From: Mesotaenium endlicherianum
Lineage: Eukaryota; Streptophyta; Zygnematophyceae; Zygnematales; Mesotaeniaceae
Assembly: GCA_009602735.1 (NCBI GenBank)
Contig: WELA01010137.1
Coordinates: 19,747-83,746, forward strand
Direction: 5' to 3'
DNA length: 64,000 nt
The notes below the pieces were generated by a model. The model made no database searches, was not told the DNA's origin, and saw nothing but the letters and a program-made list of their open reading frames with translations. Below are positions 24,081 through 34,879 of this stretch, piece by piece; the stretch's first letter is position 1; each line of letters starts with the position of its first letter. The position numbers and the translations under genes were made by a program.

Positions 24081-24097
24081 TCCAGTCTACTGACTGT
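24056..24097 (+). promoter_or_regulatory. -1 programmed frameshift signal, gag to pol
   Basis: The slippery heptamer T TTA AAA (24056-24062) is in phase with gag codons TTA AAA. A 7 nt spacer follows (24063-24069), then a perfect 10 bp hairpin ACAGTCAGTA / TACTGACTGT (24070-24079, 24088-24097) with an 8 nt loop. The gag stop lies in the stem. The -1 frame is open from 24035 through pol, so slippage here joins gag to pol. This is the classical layout of a frameshift site. Confidence 0.85.
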
Positions 24098-27000
24098 GAG
24101 GATGCTAGAGATAGTGAGTCGTCACTAGCTGCCCTCGTAGCAGGTATTATGGGTCCTGCTGAACTGGATTCACTATGCATGCCTGACAACCAGATAAAGG
24201 AGACCATCAGCAATATAGACGTCCAGAGAGTGCACACTCTGGATGCTCTTGTTCCACCTGATGTCCAACATTTCTTTGCTACGTCAGGAGAACAATGCGA
24301 AAGTCAGGAAAAGACAGTCCCCCCTATCCTACTGCATTGCATGATTGCAGGTAGGAAGGTGAGGGCATTTGTTGACGGAGGGGCGTCACATACTTTTATC
24401 CACAAGGACTTAGTTAAGCGGCTAAGGCTGCCTACTGTCACCCAAGGGAATAGAAAAATATTCCTTGGAGATGCCTCAAGTATCCCGGGAGGAGTTATAA
24501 CCAAGCCTATTGAGGTCCAGTTAGGTTCTGGCATTGCAGTTCTAACTGAAACGCTTACATTTGAGGTACTCAACACTGGCTTTTATGATCTCGTGCTAGG
24601 CAGGTCCTGGCTTAATAGACATCAAGCTGAAGTGTGTTGGAGCAGAGGTACAGTTAAAGTGAGAGGAGCCAGTGATGGGCAGACTGACTTGGCACCCACC
24701 AGTGCTCTTCCTCTTGTCCTGTGTGGATGGCAAATGAAGGAAAAGAAGAGGCTTCCAGAAGGATGCAAGTTGCTGAATGCAATGGAGTTCGTTAAAAGCT
24801 GGAACCAGAAGGAAGACAGAATGTTCTGTCTGCTGCTAAGAGAGGTACCTCCTCAACCTGAAGAAGTGGTTGAGAAAAAGGTAAGCCGTCCGGAACACCC
24901 TACTGCTGCAAAAATTGTTGCTCAGTACACTGATGTCTTTAACATGCCTCCAGGATTACCCCCTAAAAGGGAAGTAGATCATAGGATTGATCTATTACCT
25001 GGTAGCCAGCCACCCTGGCAACGCACTTATGGCTTGTCTTATTTGGAGAGCGAGGAGTTGAAAACACAGATTGCAGAGCTGGAGGAAAATGGTTACCTTT
25101 CTCCCAGTAAATCACCGTACGGCGCACCTATCCTATTTGTTAAGAAAAAGGATGGCAGTATGCGGATGTGTGTGGATTACAGAGCCCTGAACAGAATTAC
25201 AGTAAAGAACAAGTATGCTTTACCCAGAATCGAGGACTTGCTTGATACCCTGTCTGGCGCTAAGGTGTTCAGTAAGATAGATCTCAAGAGTGGTTATCAT
25301 CAAATCAGAATTGCTGAGGGGGATGAACACAAGACTGCTTTCCGCACACGTTATGGACACTATGAGTTCAACGTGATGCCATTTGGACTGACTAATGCTC
25401 CTGCTACCTTTATGGGTGCTATGAATGACATTTTCAGACCTTATTTGGATAAGTTTGTGCAAGTTTTCCTGGATGATATTTTAATTTTCTCTAAAGATGA
25501 AGCTCAGCACACTGAACACTTAAAGAAAGTGCTGGACACTCTGCGGAAAAATCACTTGTATGCTAAAATGAGCAAGTGTGATTTCTTTAAGGAAAGTATT
25601 GAATTCTTAGGCCACGTTGTCAGTAAAGAGGGCATCAGTGTGGATCCTAAGAAAGTCCAGACCATAAGGGACTGGCCAGTACCACAGTCTGTCTCTGAAG
25701 TTAGATCCTTCCTCGGGTTGGCTAACTACTATAGGAGATTTATTGAGAATTATTCCACAAAGGCCAGTAAACTGACTGACCTTACTAAGAAAGACATCGG
25801 GTATGTGTGGGGGGAAGAGCAGCAGGCTGCCTTCCAGACCCTTAAAGATGCCCTTTGTTCTGCCCCAGTGCTAGCCGTGTATGACCCCAGCAAACCGGTG
25901 CAGGTGGTTACTGATGCCTCTGATTTTGCCATGGGTGCTATTTTGTTGCAGCCTGCTGACAAAACCACAAAGGATGGTAAGGTACGGCAGGAGTGGCATC
26001 CTGTGTTGTATGAGTCTATGAAATTTAATCCAGCGGAGATTAATTACTCAGTGCATGATAAAGAGCTGCTAGCTATCATTCATGTACTCAAACAGTGGAG
26101 AGCATACTTACATGGTAAAGCTTTTAAGGTGATTACAGATCATCTAGCTCTGACCCACTTTCAGAAGAAGTCCAAGCTGTCGAGGAGGGAGAACCGCTGG
26201 AGCCAGATGCTGGAGCAGTTCCAAGTCCAGATCGACTACAAACCAGGGAAGTTGAATCCTGCTGATGCACTCTCTAGAAGACCTGACTTGCAAGAAAGGA
26301 ACTTTAGTCAGCATACTGTAGATAAAGTCCTGTGTGCACTCACTTCACTAAAGGTGAAAAAGTCCTTCCTTGAACAACTTAGGAAAGCCTACCTTTCTGA
26401 CCCAACATTTGAGCCCAGCCCCACTACTGGTATGTGTCGTGCTACCGCACTCGGGTATAAGCTCAAGGGAGGGGTCTGGGTGACTGAAACCACTTCAGGC
26501 AGGCTGAAGCTGGTCATTCCTAATAATTTGGAAATAAGGTCTCTCTTACTGAGTCAAGCTCATGACAGTCTCCTGGGTGGACATTTGGGGCAGGCCAAAA
26601 CTGTTGGCAAACTGGCAAAACATTATCATTGGGAGGGGTTACCCCGGGAGGTCTTGAAATATGTCAAGTCCTGTGACCAGTGTCAGAGAAATAAGTCTCG
26701 GCACACACCACCCGGAGGTCTCTTGCAACCGCTACCCATCCCAGCGGGACGCTGGGAAACTATATCCATGGACTGGGTGGTCTCACTACCAAGAACTGCC
26801 AACGGGCATGATTCAATACTGGTAGTCGTGGATAAACTGACAAAAATGGTCATTTTTATCCCCACAACTGTCAAAGTGACTGCACTCGAAACAGCGAGAC
26901 AGTTTTACAACCATGTAGTATGCCAACATGGGCTCCCTTCTAATATCATCTCAGACAGAGACTCAAAATTCACCTCTAAGTTCTGGAGAGCTTTAATGGG

Positions 27001-27865
27001 GTTAATGGGAGTCAAACAGCTGCTCAGCACAGCAAACCACCCTCAGACTGATGGGCAGACTGAAAGAACTAACCGAGTTCTGCAGGAGGTGCTGAGAGCA
27101 TATATTAACCAAAAACAAGATAATTGGGATGACCTGTTGCCTCAAATTCAGTTTGCGGTCAACAGTGCGGTGCACGCGTCAACGGGCAAAACTCCTTTTG
27201 AACTCAGCCTGGGTAGAGTCCCTAAGTCTCCTCTAGATGTGCTAGGGGAATCTTTAACTCACCCTGAAGGGATTGACAACCCGGTCTCCCTCCAGTTAAC
27301 TCAGGAGTTTGCTGACACCCTGTCAGAAGTCCAACGAAACTTGCACACGGCCCAAGAAAACCAACAAAAATACGCTAATCAACACCGTCGGGAACTGACA
27401 TTTTCCAAGGGGGATTTAGTCAAACTGCATTCTCAGCACCTGTACCTCCCTGGTGTGGTCAAGAAAAAGCTTGGCCCTGTCTGGGTCGGTCCATATTCGG
27501 TGGTCCGTCGTGTCGGTCAGAATGCTTACAAACTGAACATGTCAGCTGAATACAAGGGGCACCCGGTCTTTAATGTCTCCTTCCTGGAACCGTACATCAA
27601 AGGTGATACACTGTTCACAGGTCGGTTCCCTGTCCAACCGGGACCGGTCCCCGCTGTCCGGGACGGCGACCCTGAGGAATATGAGGTCGATGAGATTTTA
27701 GACGCTCGCTCGGTCCGTCGATCGTCTAAATATGTCATGAAATACCTCATTCGATGGAAGGGTTACGATGCCTCTGGGGACACTTGGGAGTTTAAGGACC
27801 ACTTGACCAATGCCAAAGGGGCGTTGACACGGTTCCACCTTCGGGCCGCTGGAGTCCCTCCATAA
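24057..27865 (+). CDS. pol: Pol polyprotein (PR-RT-RH-IN-chromodomain), copy 2
   Basis: Uninterrupted -1 frame; first internal Met at 24149 (1238 residues, numbering below). Protease near 70-95 with [10 protein letters not shown], where D-T/S-G is expected. Reverse transcriptase ~300-470 with [33 protein letters not shown] and catalytic FLDDILIFS near 440. RNase H with TDAS near 587. Integrase HHCC region ~795-855 (CDQCQRNKS) and D-D-E core at ~873 (SMDWV), ~934 (SDRDS) and ~970 (QTER). C-terminal chromodomain ~1174-1227 ([12 protein letters not shown]), which marks it as a chromovirus and likely directs integration to modified chromatin. Full-length and probably functional apart from the unusual protease triad. 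Confidence 0.95.
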
Positions 27866-27915
27866 CTGTCATTTCAGTTGACACGGGAAGGTGACAGGCG
27901 GTCCTGTCTCCATTT

Positions 27916-27931
27916 AAGTTGGAGGGGAAAA
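27916..27931 (+). promoter_or_regulatory. Internal polypurine-like tract between pol and ORF3
   Basis: AAGTTGGAGGGGAAAA lies 50 nt after the pol stop and repeats the core of the terminal tract (AAGTTGGAGGGAT at 29911). It is kept in both copies. It could be a central priming site or the fossil of the original 3' end before ORF3 was gained. Confidence 0.6.
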
Positions 27932-28101
27932 TATATGACAGTTAGTGAGCGAGAGCGATAAAAACACACTCATACGTTTATGTGTAGCGCATCGCAACTA
28001 CGTCAACTTTTAGCAATCATCCTGTAAGGTAAACAGCAGCGAAGCCACTATACTAAATACTAACATACTTCCTGCAATCCCTATGACAAAGGTCCATATC
28101 C

Positions 28102-28131
28102 TACTAACTTGTGCCCTGGTTACATGTGCAG
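28102..28131 (+). promoter_or_regulatory. Candidate branch point and splice acceptor before ORF3
   Basis: TACTAAC (28102-28108) is followed by a short pyrimidine-biased stretch and TGCAG ending at 28131, one base before the ORF3 ATG (28133). A matching donor could be GTAAGG at 22605, just after the primer site. Conservation in both copies suggests a spliced ORF3 mRNA, the way env-position genes are often expressed. Confidence 0.55.
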
Positions 28132-28132
28132 G

Positions 28133-29810
28133 ATGGCGCCCACCACACAAAAGGAGGACAGAAAGCGCAAGGCAGAAGAAGCCAGGAGGACAATGGAGCA
28201 ATACCAGAAGGAGCTGGCGGCGACGTCCCTCACCAGGAGAGAACAAGAAAGGGTCCGCAAACAACAAGAGGCGGCAGAAGAGGCACAGAGGAAGAAGGAT
28301 CAGGAAGCGGAAAACCTCAGGAAGGCTGAGGAGGAGAGACAGAAGAAACAGCAAGAAGAAGCGGCAGCGGCAGAAGAGGAGAAAAGAAAAAAGATTGAAG
28401 CGGACAGACAGAAGAGCTTGGCCACTTACAGGTATACTGTGGTGGGTGGCCAAAACTTCGATAACCTGAAGGAAGCATTGCTGGCAGCCCAGGAGATCAA
28501 CAGGCTGGAACAGACAACACTGCTACAGAAGGAAGGAGCTACAGCACTGGACAGGTACATCCCAGATACACACCGGCGTGGTCCTTTACGAAGATTATGC
28601 TAAGATGGTGGGCTATACAGCAGAGCAGGCCCGGTATCTCGCAGATGATTCAGAGGACAAGCCGGTCCCCATACCGGGAATAGTGGGAGATCAGAGACTC
28701 ATCCGGATGGTGAGCATGCGGCCCGATAGCTTTAAGGATACGGTATTCTACCTCACACTCCTGCCAGCTTACAATGAAGTTGAGAGAAGGAGCTGGGAGT
28801 ACTTGGCCAGGGAAGCAGGACAGCAGATGTTCTCTCCCCACTGGTTCCCGTGTAAACTGAGGAAGGCTGAGCACGGACCCCAGTACTACCAGCAGCCAAC
28901 AGACTGGAGGTGGATGACCGTCACAAATAAGAAGCAGGAGTGTGACCGAGCCCAACCGGATGACTTCCACTATGGCCTAGACGGCTATCTCATCCTACCA
29001 CCTCACATTGCCCCTTGGGACCCCAGGCTGAATGGATGCCTGAGCAATATGAATGCAGAGACCAAGGAACATAGGAGGAGGGGAAGAGACTACTTCTCTA
29101 AGGGAAAGCATGCCTTTGTCAAATGGGCAAAGAATGCAGGCCGGATAGATATCAGTAGGCTGAAGGCCAAGCAACCTCCAGCGCGCCCTAAGAAAGGGAG
29201 GTCGGTAGACTACTCCATGTCTACTAGGGAGCAGGACGACTTAGTGGACGAGACCCCTACTCTCTCCGAGGAGGAGGATGAGGAGGATGAGGAAGAAGAA
29301 CAAGGCAGAGGAGAAGCATCAGCAGCAGGTACTCAGGATACCCAGGGACAGGCAGTGGCACTTCCTAAAGAACCACGATCAGGTGTGTGGAATGTGATCC
29401 CCGTTATGGCGACAACTGGACCCCGCGCTCGCTCCCCCAGCCCACCTGCCCAAGCAGGGGAAGAAGCTGATCTGACTGTACTGGGCAGCAGACACAGACA
29501 GAAATCCCCAGAGGACAGGGGTGCCAGAAGAGGGACACGCGGGTGGGCCAGAGGTATGCCAGCCTCCCCCTCCGCTCAGGGGCATGTACCTCTAGCCAAT
29601 GTATTTCAGCATCCTACTGGAATGCCTGTCTATGTGGGCATCAACACCCAAGTGGTTGAAGAGCAGGCTACCATCCTTCGTTCTCCTCGAGGTCCAACTT
29701 TAGAGCAAACCGGGTTCTTTAGAAGGCCAGCTGACAGACCTAGAGGGCTGTCCAGATCTAGGTCCAGATCTCCGTCCCCTGATCCTGAAGCCCCAGGAAC
29801 CACCCCTTAA
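28133..29810 (+). CDS. ORF3, unrecognised protein in env position (one frameshift)
   Basis: About 558 residues if the single extra base near 28568 is discounted; as it stands the frame from ATG 28133 ends at 28603 and the rest is open from 28578. Start ATGGCGCCCACC follows the candidate acceptor. Residues ~10-95 are a Glu/Lys/Arg/Ala-rich coiled coil. A central conserved domain (~105-385) contains YEDYAKMVGYTAEQARYLAD, SWEYLAREAGQQMFSPHWFP and GLDGYLILPPHIAPWDPRLN. An acidic Glu/Asp run follows, then an Arg/Ser-rich tail (SRSRSRSPSPDP). There is no signal peptide or membrane segment, so it is not an envelope. I do not recognise a family. Copy 1 keeps the central domain with few residue changes. 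Confidence 0.8.
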
Positions 29811-29910
29811 GGTGACAGGCTGAAAAGATAGTCAGTAAGGGAGGCTGGTCAGGGTCAGTTTCTTTATTTAAAGCTTTTGCAGTTTAATGTTGTCGAGGCG
29901 ACAACAAGTT

Positions 29911-29923
29911 AAGTTGGAGGGAT
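29911..29923 (+). promoter_or_regulatory. Terminal polypurine tract, copy 2
   Basis: AAGTTGGAGGGAT directly before the 3' LTR at 29924. Confidence 0.75.
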
Positions 29924-30668
29924 TGTAATGAATCAGTATATTAGTAGATATAATATTCATTTAAATATAATAGTTAATTTAGTTCAGCCTGCTGAACTTT
30001 AGTTAGTAGTCAGTCTGCTGAACTTTAGTTAATAATCAGTCTGCTGGACTTTACATAATTATCAGTTTAATGACTCGGCCAAAAGCAGCAGGCTGAAGTC
30101 AACTTAAGTCAGCTTGCTGACACATTCTTTGACAGCCAGCTGACTTCCGTACTCGGTAGCAGCGAACTGCCTTGATATGCATCTAAGTGCGATATGCTAG
30201 ATGAATGGCCAGATGACATCCCTATGATGGATGGCTATTCGGGATGATGGGAGATGGCGGTGGATTTGGTTAACCGAGGTCCTACCAACGTGGTTAACTC
30301 CCGGGTAGGCGGTGCCATCGCACTGACCGTTGAACAGTAAACTCATTCCATGTACATATGCTAGGCATTGCTCTCGAGTTCGGCATTCGGAAACGAGGCC
30401 AACTCTCTTGTACAGCTTACGGAGAGAACTCTGAATCCAAGGCGAGAAGCCATTGATACGCACTGTCTTCTAACCTTGCTTATGTATGAGTTTACTGATT
30501 CGCATCATTGATGCTAGTTTACTCGCATTTGACTTACGAGTATTATTCCCTGCTAGTGTATTGTCCTCTGCCGTTCAACTAGTTAACGGAAATACCATAA
30601 AGATTACTTGCTGATATAAAGATCTTTATTAATTGTTAATCGCCTATTTGGTAAGTCGATTCAGTTCA
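29924..30668 (+). repeat. 3' LTR, chromovirus copy 2
   Basis: 745 bp, the same length as the 5' LTR. It ends GATTCAGTTCA (one change) and is followed by the target duplication CTTTG. Confidence 0.95.
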
Positions 30669-30673
30669 CTTTG

Positions 30674-31203
30674 ACAGCCAGCTGACTTCCGTACTCGGTA
30701 GCAGCGAACTGCCTAGATATGCATCTAAGTGTGGTGTGCTAGATGAAGGGCCAGATGACATCCCTAGGATGGATGGCGATTTGGGATGATGGGAGATGGC
30801 GGTGGATTTAGTTAACCGAGGTCCTACCAACGTGGTTAACTCCCGGGTAGGCGGTGCCATCGCACTTGCCGTTGAACAGTAAACTCATTCCATGTACATA
30901 TGCTAGGATTGCTCTCGAATTCTGCATTCGAAAACGAGGCCAACTCTCTTGTACAACTTACTGAGAGAGATCTGAATCCAAGGCGAGAAGCCATTCATAC
31001 GCACTGTCTTCTAACCTTGCTTGTGTATGAGTCTACTGATTGCATTATTGATGCTAGTTTACTCGACTTACGAGTATTATCCACTGCTAGTGTGTTGTCG
31101 TTTGCCGTTTAACCAGTTAACGGAAAATACCATAAAGATTACTTGCTGATATAAAGATCTTTATTAATTGTTAATCGCCTATTTGGTAAGTCGATTCATT
31201 TCA
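30674..31203 (+). repeat. 3' LTR of copy 1, second part
   Basis: It resumes at ACAGCCAGCTGACTTCC, exactly where 21822 stopped, and ends GATTCATTTCA at 31203. Confidence 0.95.
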
Positions 31204-31208
31204 AGCAT

Positions 31209-31555
31209 CATGCAATAGCATACAAAAGGGGAACAGGGGAACGACAAGAACTGAAGACTTGCTACACATGCACGAGGTGCCTGATTCAGAATTTGAAGAC
31301 CATTTTAGGTGCGCAGGGCCCACGTTCAACATGGCACCATACAAATCTGTGATGTTGTAGGAGGGAAGATGCATTCCAGTCCACCATTGACGGGTTTAAT
31401 GGAGTACCCTGGATATAGCGGGCACTAACTCTCCCACACTGGTGAAGCTGCCTGAACGTCTTGTAGCAGTGGCATAGCTCTTTCTAGCCTACCAGTCGTT
31501 TGCATCAAGTCCGCTTCTTTCTTATTTATATTTTCAATCTTGTTTCAACCTTTAT
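31209..31555 (+). pseudogene. Decayed coding remnant, possibly PIF/Harbinger-like
   Basis: Between copy 1 and the piggyBac element, one frame reads HEVPDSEFEDHFRCAGPTFN and, after stops, another reads LPTLVKLPERLVAVA and LFLAYQSFASS. The pattern (D-x-E-F-x-x-x-F-R, then an E-R-L-V-A-V-A / L-A-Y block) recalls the N-terminal part of PIF/Harbinger nucleases and their domesticated relatives. The match is short and broken. It may be the continuation of 12730-13408 across the retrotransposon insertion. Confidence 0.3.
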
Positions 31556-34500
31556 CACTAGATGGCCTGGAGCATCAAATATGATGCAACGCACAGATTC
31601 TGATGCATTTACTTGCTCCCCTTGCGACCTCTGTATCATTCATAGTACTTATTTGTTTTTATCAAAATGAGTCTTAGACGAGGGGCTATATCGCCAAGTG
31701 TCCACAACTAAATCTACAGGTAGAAGCGACAAATCGCGTACAAGTTATCCACATTACCGTACGGTGCTAATTTCGGTTTCAATGAAGAAAATGAACCGAA
31801 AAGAAGGCTGACATCCTTCTTGTTCGCGAGCTTCGTCCGCCATGGATGCCTCTGAATGTTCGTTAGACGCACTTTTAGACGCTATAATTTTGGTTCCCGC
31901 TGCTCACTTCGGTACTGCATGGGTGAAAGAGAAAATTGATGCGTATTGGGATGAGTTGTTGATAGAGGGAGTGGTGAAAAAGCGGGTGTTGGGGAAAAAG
32001 AAGGAGGGTTGTGTGTACGAGGTGTATTTTGTCTATGATAAGAGTAAGCAGAGATTTTTAGAGTCTTTCATGAGAGAACGCCTTTGCGAAGAGTCTAAGA
32101 CACTCCATGAATTTTGTGAGGGTGTGTACTCGCGGAAAGATGAGGAGGAAGAACCGGAAAAATAAGTTGTGCAGGAAGATGACCATAGGTCATCTTTCCA
32201 AGTGTCTGAGACCCCTTTGGTGCCTCAAGAACTAGATATAGGGCAACAAGGTTCTCAACCTAGCATAGATGATAGCCAGCTCTCATTCGAGAGAAGGAAG
32301 AGGGGTCGGCTTGTGGGGTCAAAAAAGATAGCAGCTCCTTCCGTTAGGAGTAAGTTCATGTTTCAAGGGTCCCCTCTCACAACAAAAAAAGGAAAAGAGC
32401 CCATGATAGACTCTGATTCCGACCCTGAGAGCAGCAACACCAGTAATGGGGAAGACAGGTTGTCTTCCGAGGAGGAAGAGGAGGTGCCTCTTGCTCCCAC
32501 CATGCTGGAGGAGGAGGAGGAGGAGGAGGAGGAGGAGTAGGAAGAAATTTGGGATTGGAAGGAACCTGCCCGCGGAGACTCCTGCCAGGTGGACTTGCTG
32601 CAGCCTAGCACTACACATCACCATGGCTTGCAGGGCATTCCAGACAAGAGGTTCAGAGGCTTGAGCCCCTTTGGGATCTTTTGTTTGTTCATGCCTATTG
32701 CATTCTTTCAGCAGTTGGTATTGGAGACAAACAATTATGCATCACTGCATCCTGTCAGAGGTTGGAATCCTGTCACATGCACGGAGATGGTTGTTTTTCA
32801 TCCGCTATGCATGGCTATGGGCTTGCATGGACTACCGAGAATGAGGAGTTACTGGCAGAAGAGTGTGAAAGGGCCTATTACACTTCCTAGCTTTGGCAGA
32901 TTCATGAGTAGGAATAGGTTCAAAGAGATTAGAAGATTTTTCATCTCAAAGATAATAGACAAAGAACATGCTTTCCTCCAGACTCTAGAGAATACAAGCT
33001 ATGGCAGCTCCAACCCTTCACAAACTTGTGCATGGAAACCTTCAGCAAGTACTACAGCCCTGGTGCAACCCTCACAGTAGATGAAAGAACCATTTATATC
33101 CGCAACAGACAGTGTCCCATTAGAGTGTACAACTCCTCCAAACCATACAAGTATGGCATAGAAGTATCTACTATTTGTGATGCAATTACTTACTTCTGCT
33201 ATGCCTTCATCATCTATGATAGGGTGAAGAAAGATGGAGCTAAAACTGATATTGTGTTAGATCTTGTAGCTATGCTCCCTGTTGGTAGGTTGTTTACACT
33301 CATCCTTGATAGAGGTTTTAGCTCCCCTCACCTGTTCTCAAAGCTAGCACAACTAGGACATGGAGCCACTAGCACAGTTGTGTCCACGAGGAAAAATTAT
33401 CCTAAGGCTATGTTGTATATGAAGCTTGATAGTCAGCCTAAAGGTGCTTGTGTGGCAGCTTACAATGAACACCCCCCTGTGGTAGCAGCTGTTTGGAATG
33501 ACAAAGCTCCTTGTGCATTTCTATCTACAGCCAAAGGGCTAGCTCCCAAAACACAAACTAGGCGTAACGGAAAACAGAAACTTGTCCTTCCAGCTCCTGA
33601 TTTAGTTGAGCACTACAACTTGTATAGAGATGCTGTAGATCAATATGATGCATAATGTTTGAAGAGGGGCTACAGTGCTGAGAGAGTTCTAGTCAATAGG
33701 AGGTGGTGGCACAGAGCATATTGGGGTCTCTTTAATGGCCTTCTAGCTAATGTGTTTATCATGCACAAGATGGTGAATCCTATCGCGGACAGGTGGACAC
33801 TTACTTGGACATTATGGATGAGATGTATTCTTTCCAGCACCCTAATGAAGCAGGTTCTAGTGGAGTCTCAACAAGGGTTGTGGCAACTCAGCCTACAGGA
33901 GAAGGAAGGTTCAGTGGCAGGCATTTTCCAGCGGAGGTTGAGAAGAGATACTATTGCGTCGTGTGCGTTGCCGGTACTTTTGGACATCGTGCTAATAGGA
34001 AGAGAGCTAAGCATAGTGACTACAAGTGCTTGCACTGCAATGTCTATTTATGTGCTGCCCCTTGCTTTCAGATCTACCATACAATTAGAGAGATTTCCCA
34101 TCTTGATGTTGGACCAAAGAGAGAGAAGAGGAAATGGAGACATTCGAGCGTGATATCGACGAAAAATTGTATATTCTTTTATAAGGTAGAATAAAATGTA
34201 TGCTATAGCTATAAAACTTCTAAGGGCATGAGACTCATGTGCTGATGTGATTGTATTTGGTTATATTTTTTGTTTTATCAAAAATGAAAATATTGCAGGT
34301 TTGTCCCCTGAAGAATGAATACTTGACTTATTTAATTCATTTATAATCAAAAATAACAAAAATAAGTTTCAAAAAGCTGTCAAAGCACTTATGTGGTGTG
34401 CAGAGTTTGAAGCTAGCATGACCTCTATGCACTTCAAAAAGTGCTGCTAAGTTGAGGCAGGTTCCAAAACGCTTGTTGCATCAATGTTTTTTTGCGCATC

Positions 34501-34879
34501 AAATGTGATGCTATTTTTCTTTGGGACCTATTGTGCACCATACTTGTCCTATGACTTTGAAACATTGCACACCCACTTATAACCCTTATGCACACTATAG
34601 GAAAAAATCACAATCTCTAGATCACTTTCTGGTAAGAGTTATGATGCACCAAATATTGCAGTTTTTTCAAGATTTTTTTGGGTTGCATTCTTTTCGATTT
34701 TTTTTTCCCAAAAAAAAAATCAAAATACAAAAAATTATATGGGATCCTCAAGATTGTGATATAAGATTTCCAAATATATGCATCACTTAAGATTTGGATT
34801 GGTATTGTGGTGGGAAAAAAATCAAGAGTAAAGGTAGTAGATGCATCAAAAAGTGTGTATTCTGGTGGGCTATCTAGTG
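31556..34879 (+). mobile_element. piggyBac-like DNA transposon, 3.3 kb, inactive
   Basis: The ends are inverted: CACTAGATGGCC at 31556 and CACTAGATAGCC reversed at 34879 (11 of 12). The flanks are TTAT (31552-31555) and TTAA (34880-34883), fitting a TTAA target with one side mutated. Subterminal AGCATCA..TGATGC palindromes lie near 31572 and 34495. One plus-strand transposase gene with several lesions fills the middle. Confidence 0.85.
31842..34194 (+). pseudogene. piggyBac-like transposase (DDE_Tnp_1_7 type), broken
   Basis: The reading starts at ATG 31842 and holds one frame to 33080, interrupted by TAA (32163) and TAG (32538). It then moves to a second frame at about 33026, which ends in TAA (33653), and to a third frame from 33793. 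Recognisable parts in order are a Lys/Glu-rich N-terminus with a long Glu run, ETNNYA and similar catalytic-domain start motifs, TVDERTIYIRNRQCPIRVYN and KYGIEV (first Asp region), LDRGFSSPHLF (second Asp), DAVDQYDA (third Asp region), RRWWHRAYWGLFN, and the C-terminal cysteine-rich domain YYCVVC...CLHCNVYLC...CFQIYHT. It would cut and paste at TTAA. Not functional as read. Confidence 0.9.

Larger units (their letters stand above)
21823..30668 (+). mobile_element. Ty3/gypsy chromovirus copy 2 (younger, nearly intact)
   Basis: 8.85 kb element with two 745 bp LTRs that differ at only a few sites by eye, so the insertion is recent. It sits in the 3' LTR of copy 1 with target duplication CTTTG (21818-21822 and 30669-30673). 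Order is LTR, primer site, gag, -1 frameshift signal, pol with integrase and C-terminal chromodomain, internal purine tract, ORF3, terminal purine tract, LTR. The only obvious coding defect is one extra base in ORF3 near 28568. Confidence 0.97.
13409..31203 (+). mobile_element. Ty3/gypsy chromovirus copy 1 (older, nested host)
   Basis: A full-length but broken element: 5' LTR 13409-14121, primer site, gag, pol, ORF3, purine tract, and a 3' LTR split as 21641-21822 plus 30674-31203. The split is caused by copy 2 (21823-30668). Target duplication is AGCGT (13404-13408) and AGCAT (31204-31208), one substitution apart. LTR lengths, with copy 2 and its 5 bp duplication removed, are 713 and 712 bp. 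The coding region has many stops and frameshifts and three single-N assembly joins (16578, 16748, 17485). Confidence 0.95.

Noticed and set aside
28133-29810. ORF3 as a retroviral envelope
   Set aside because: Position is right, but it has no signal peptide, no transmembrane segment and no cysteine-rich ectodomain.
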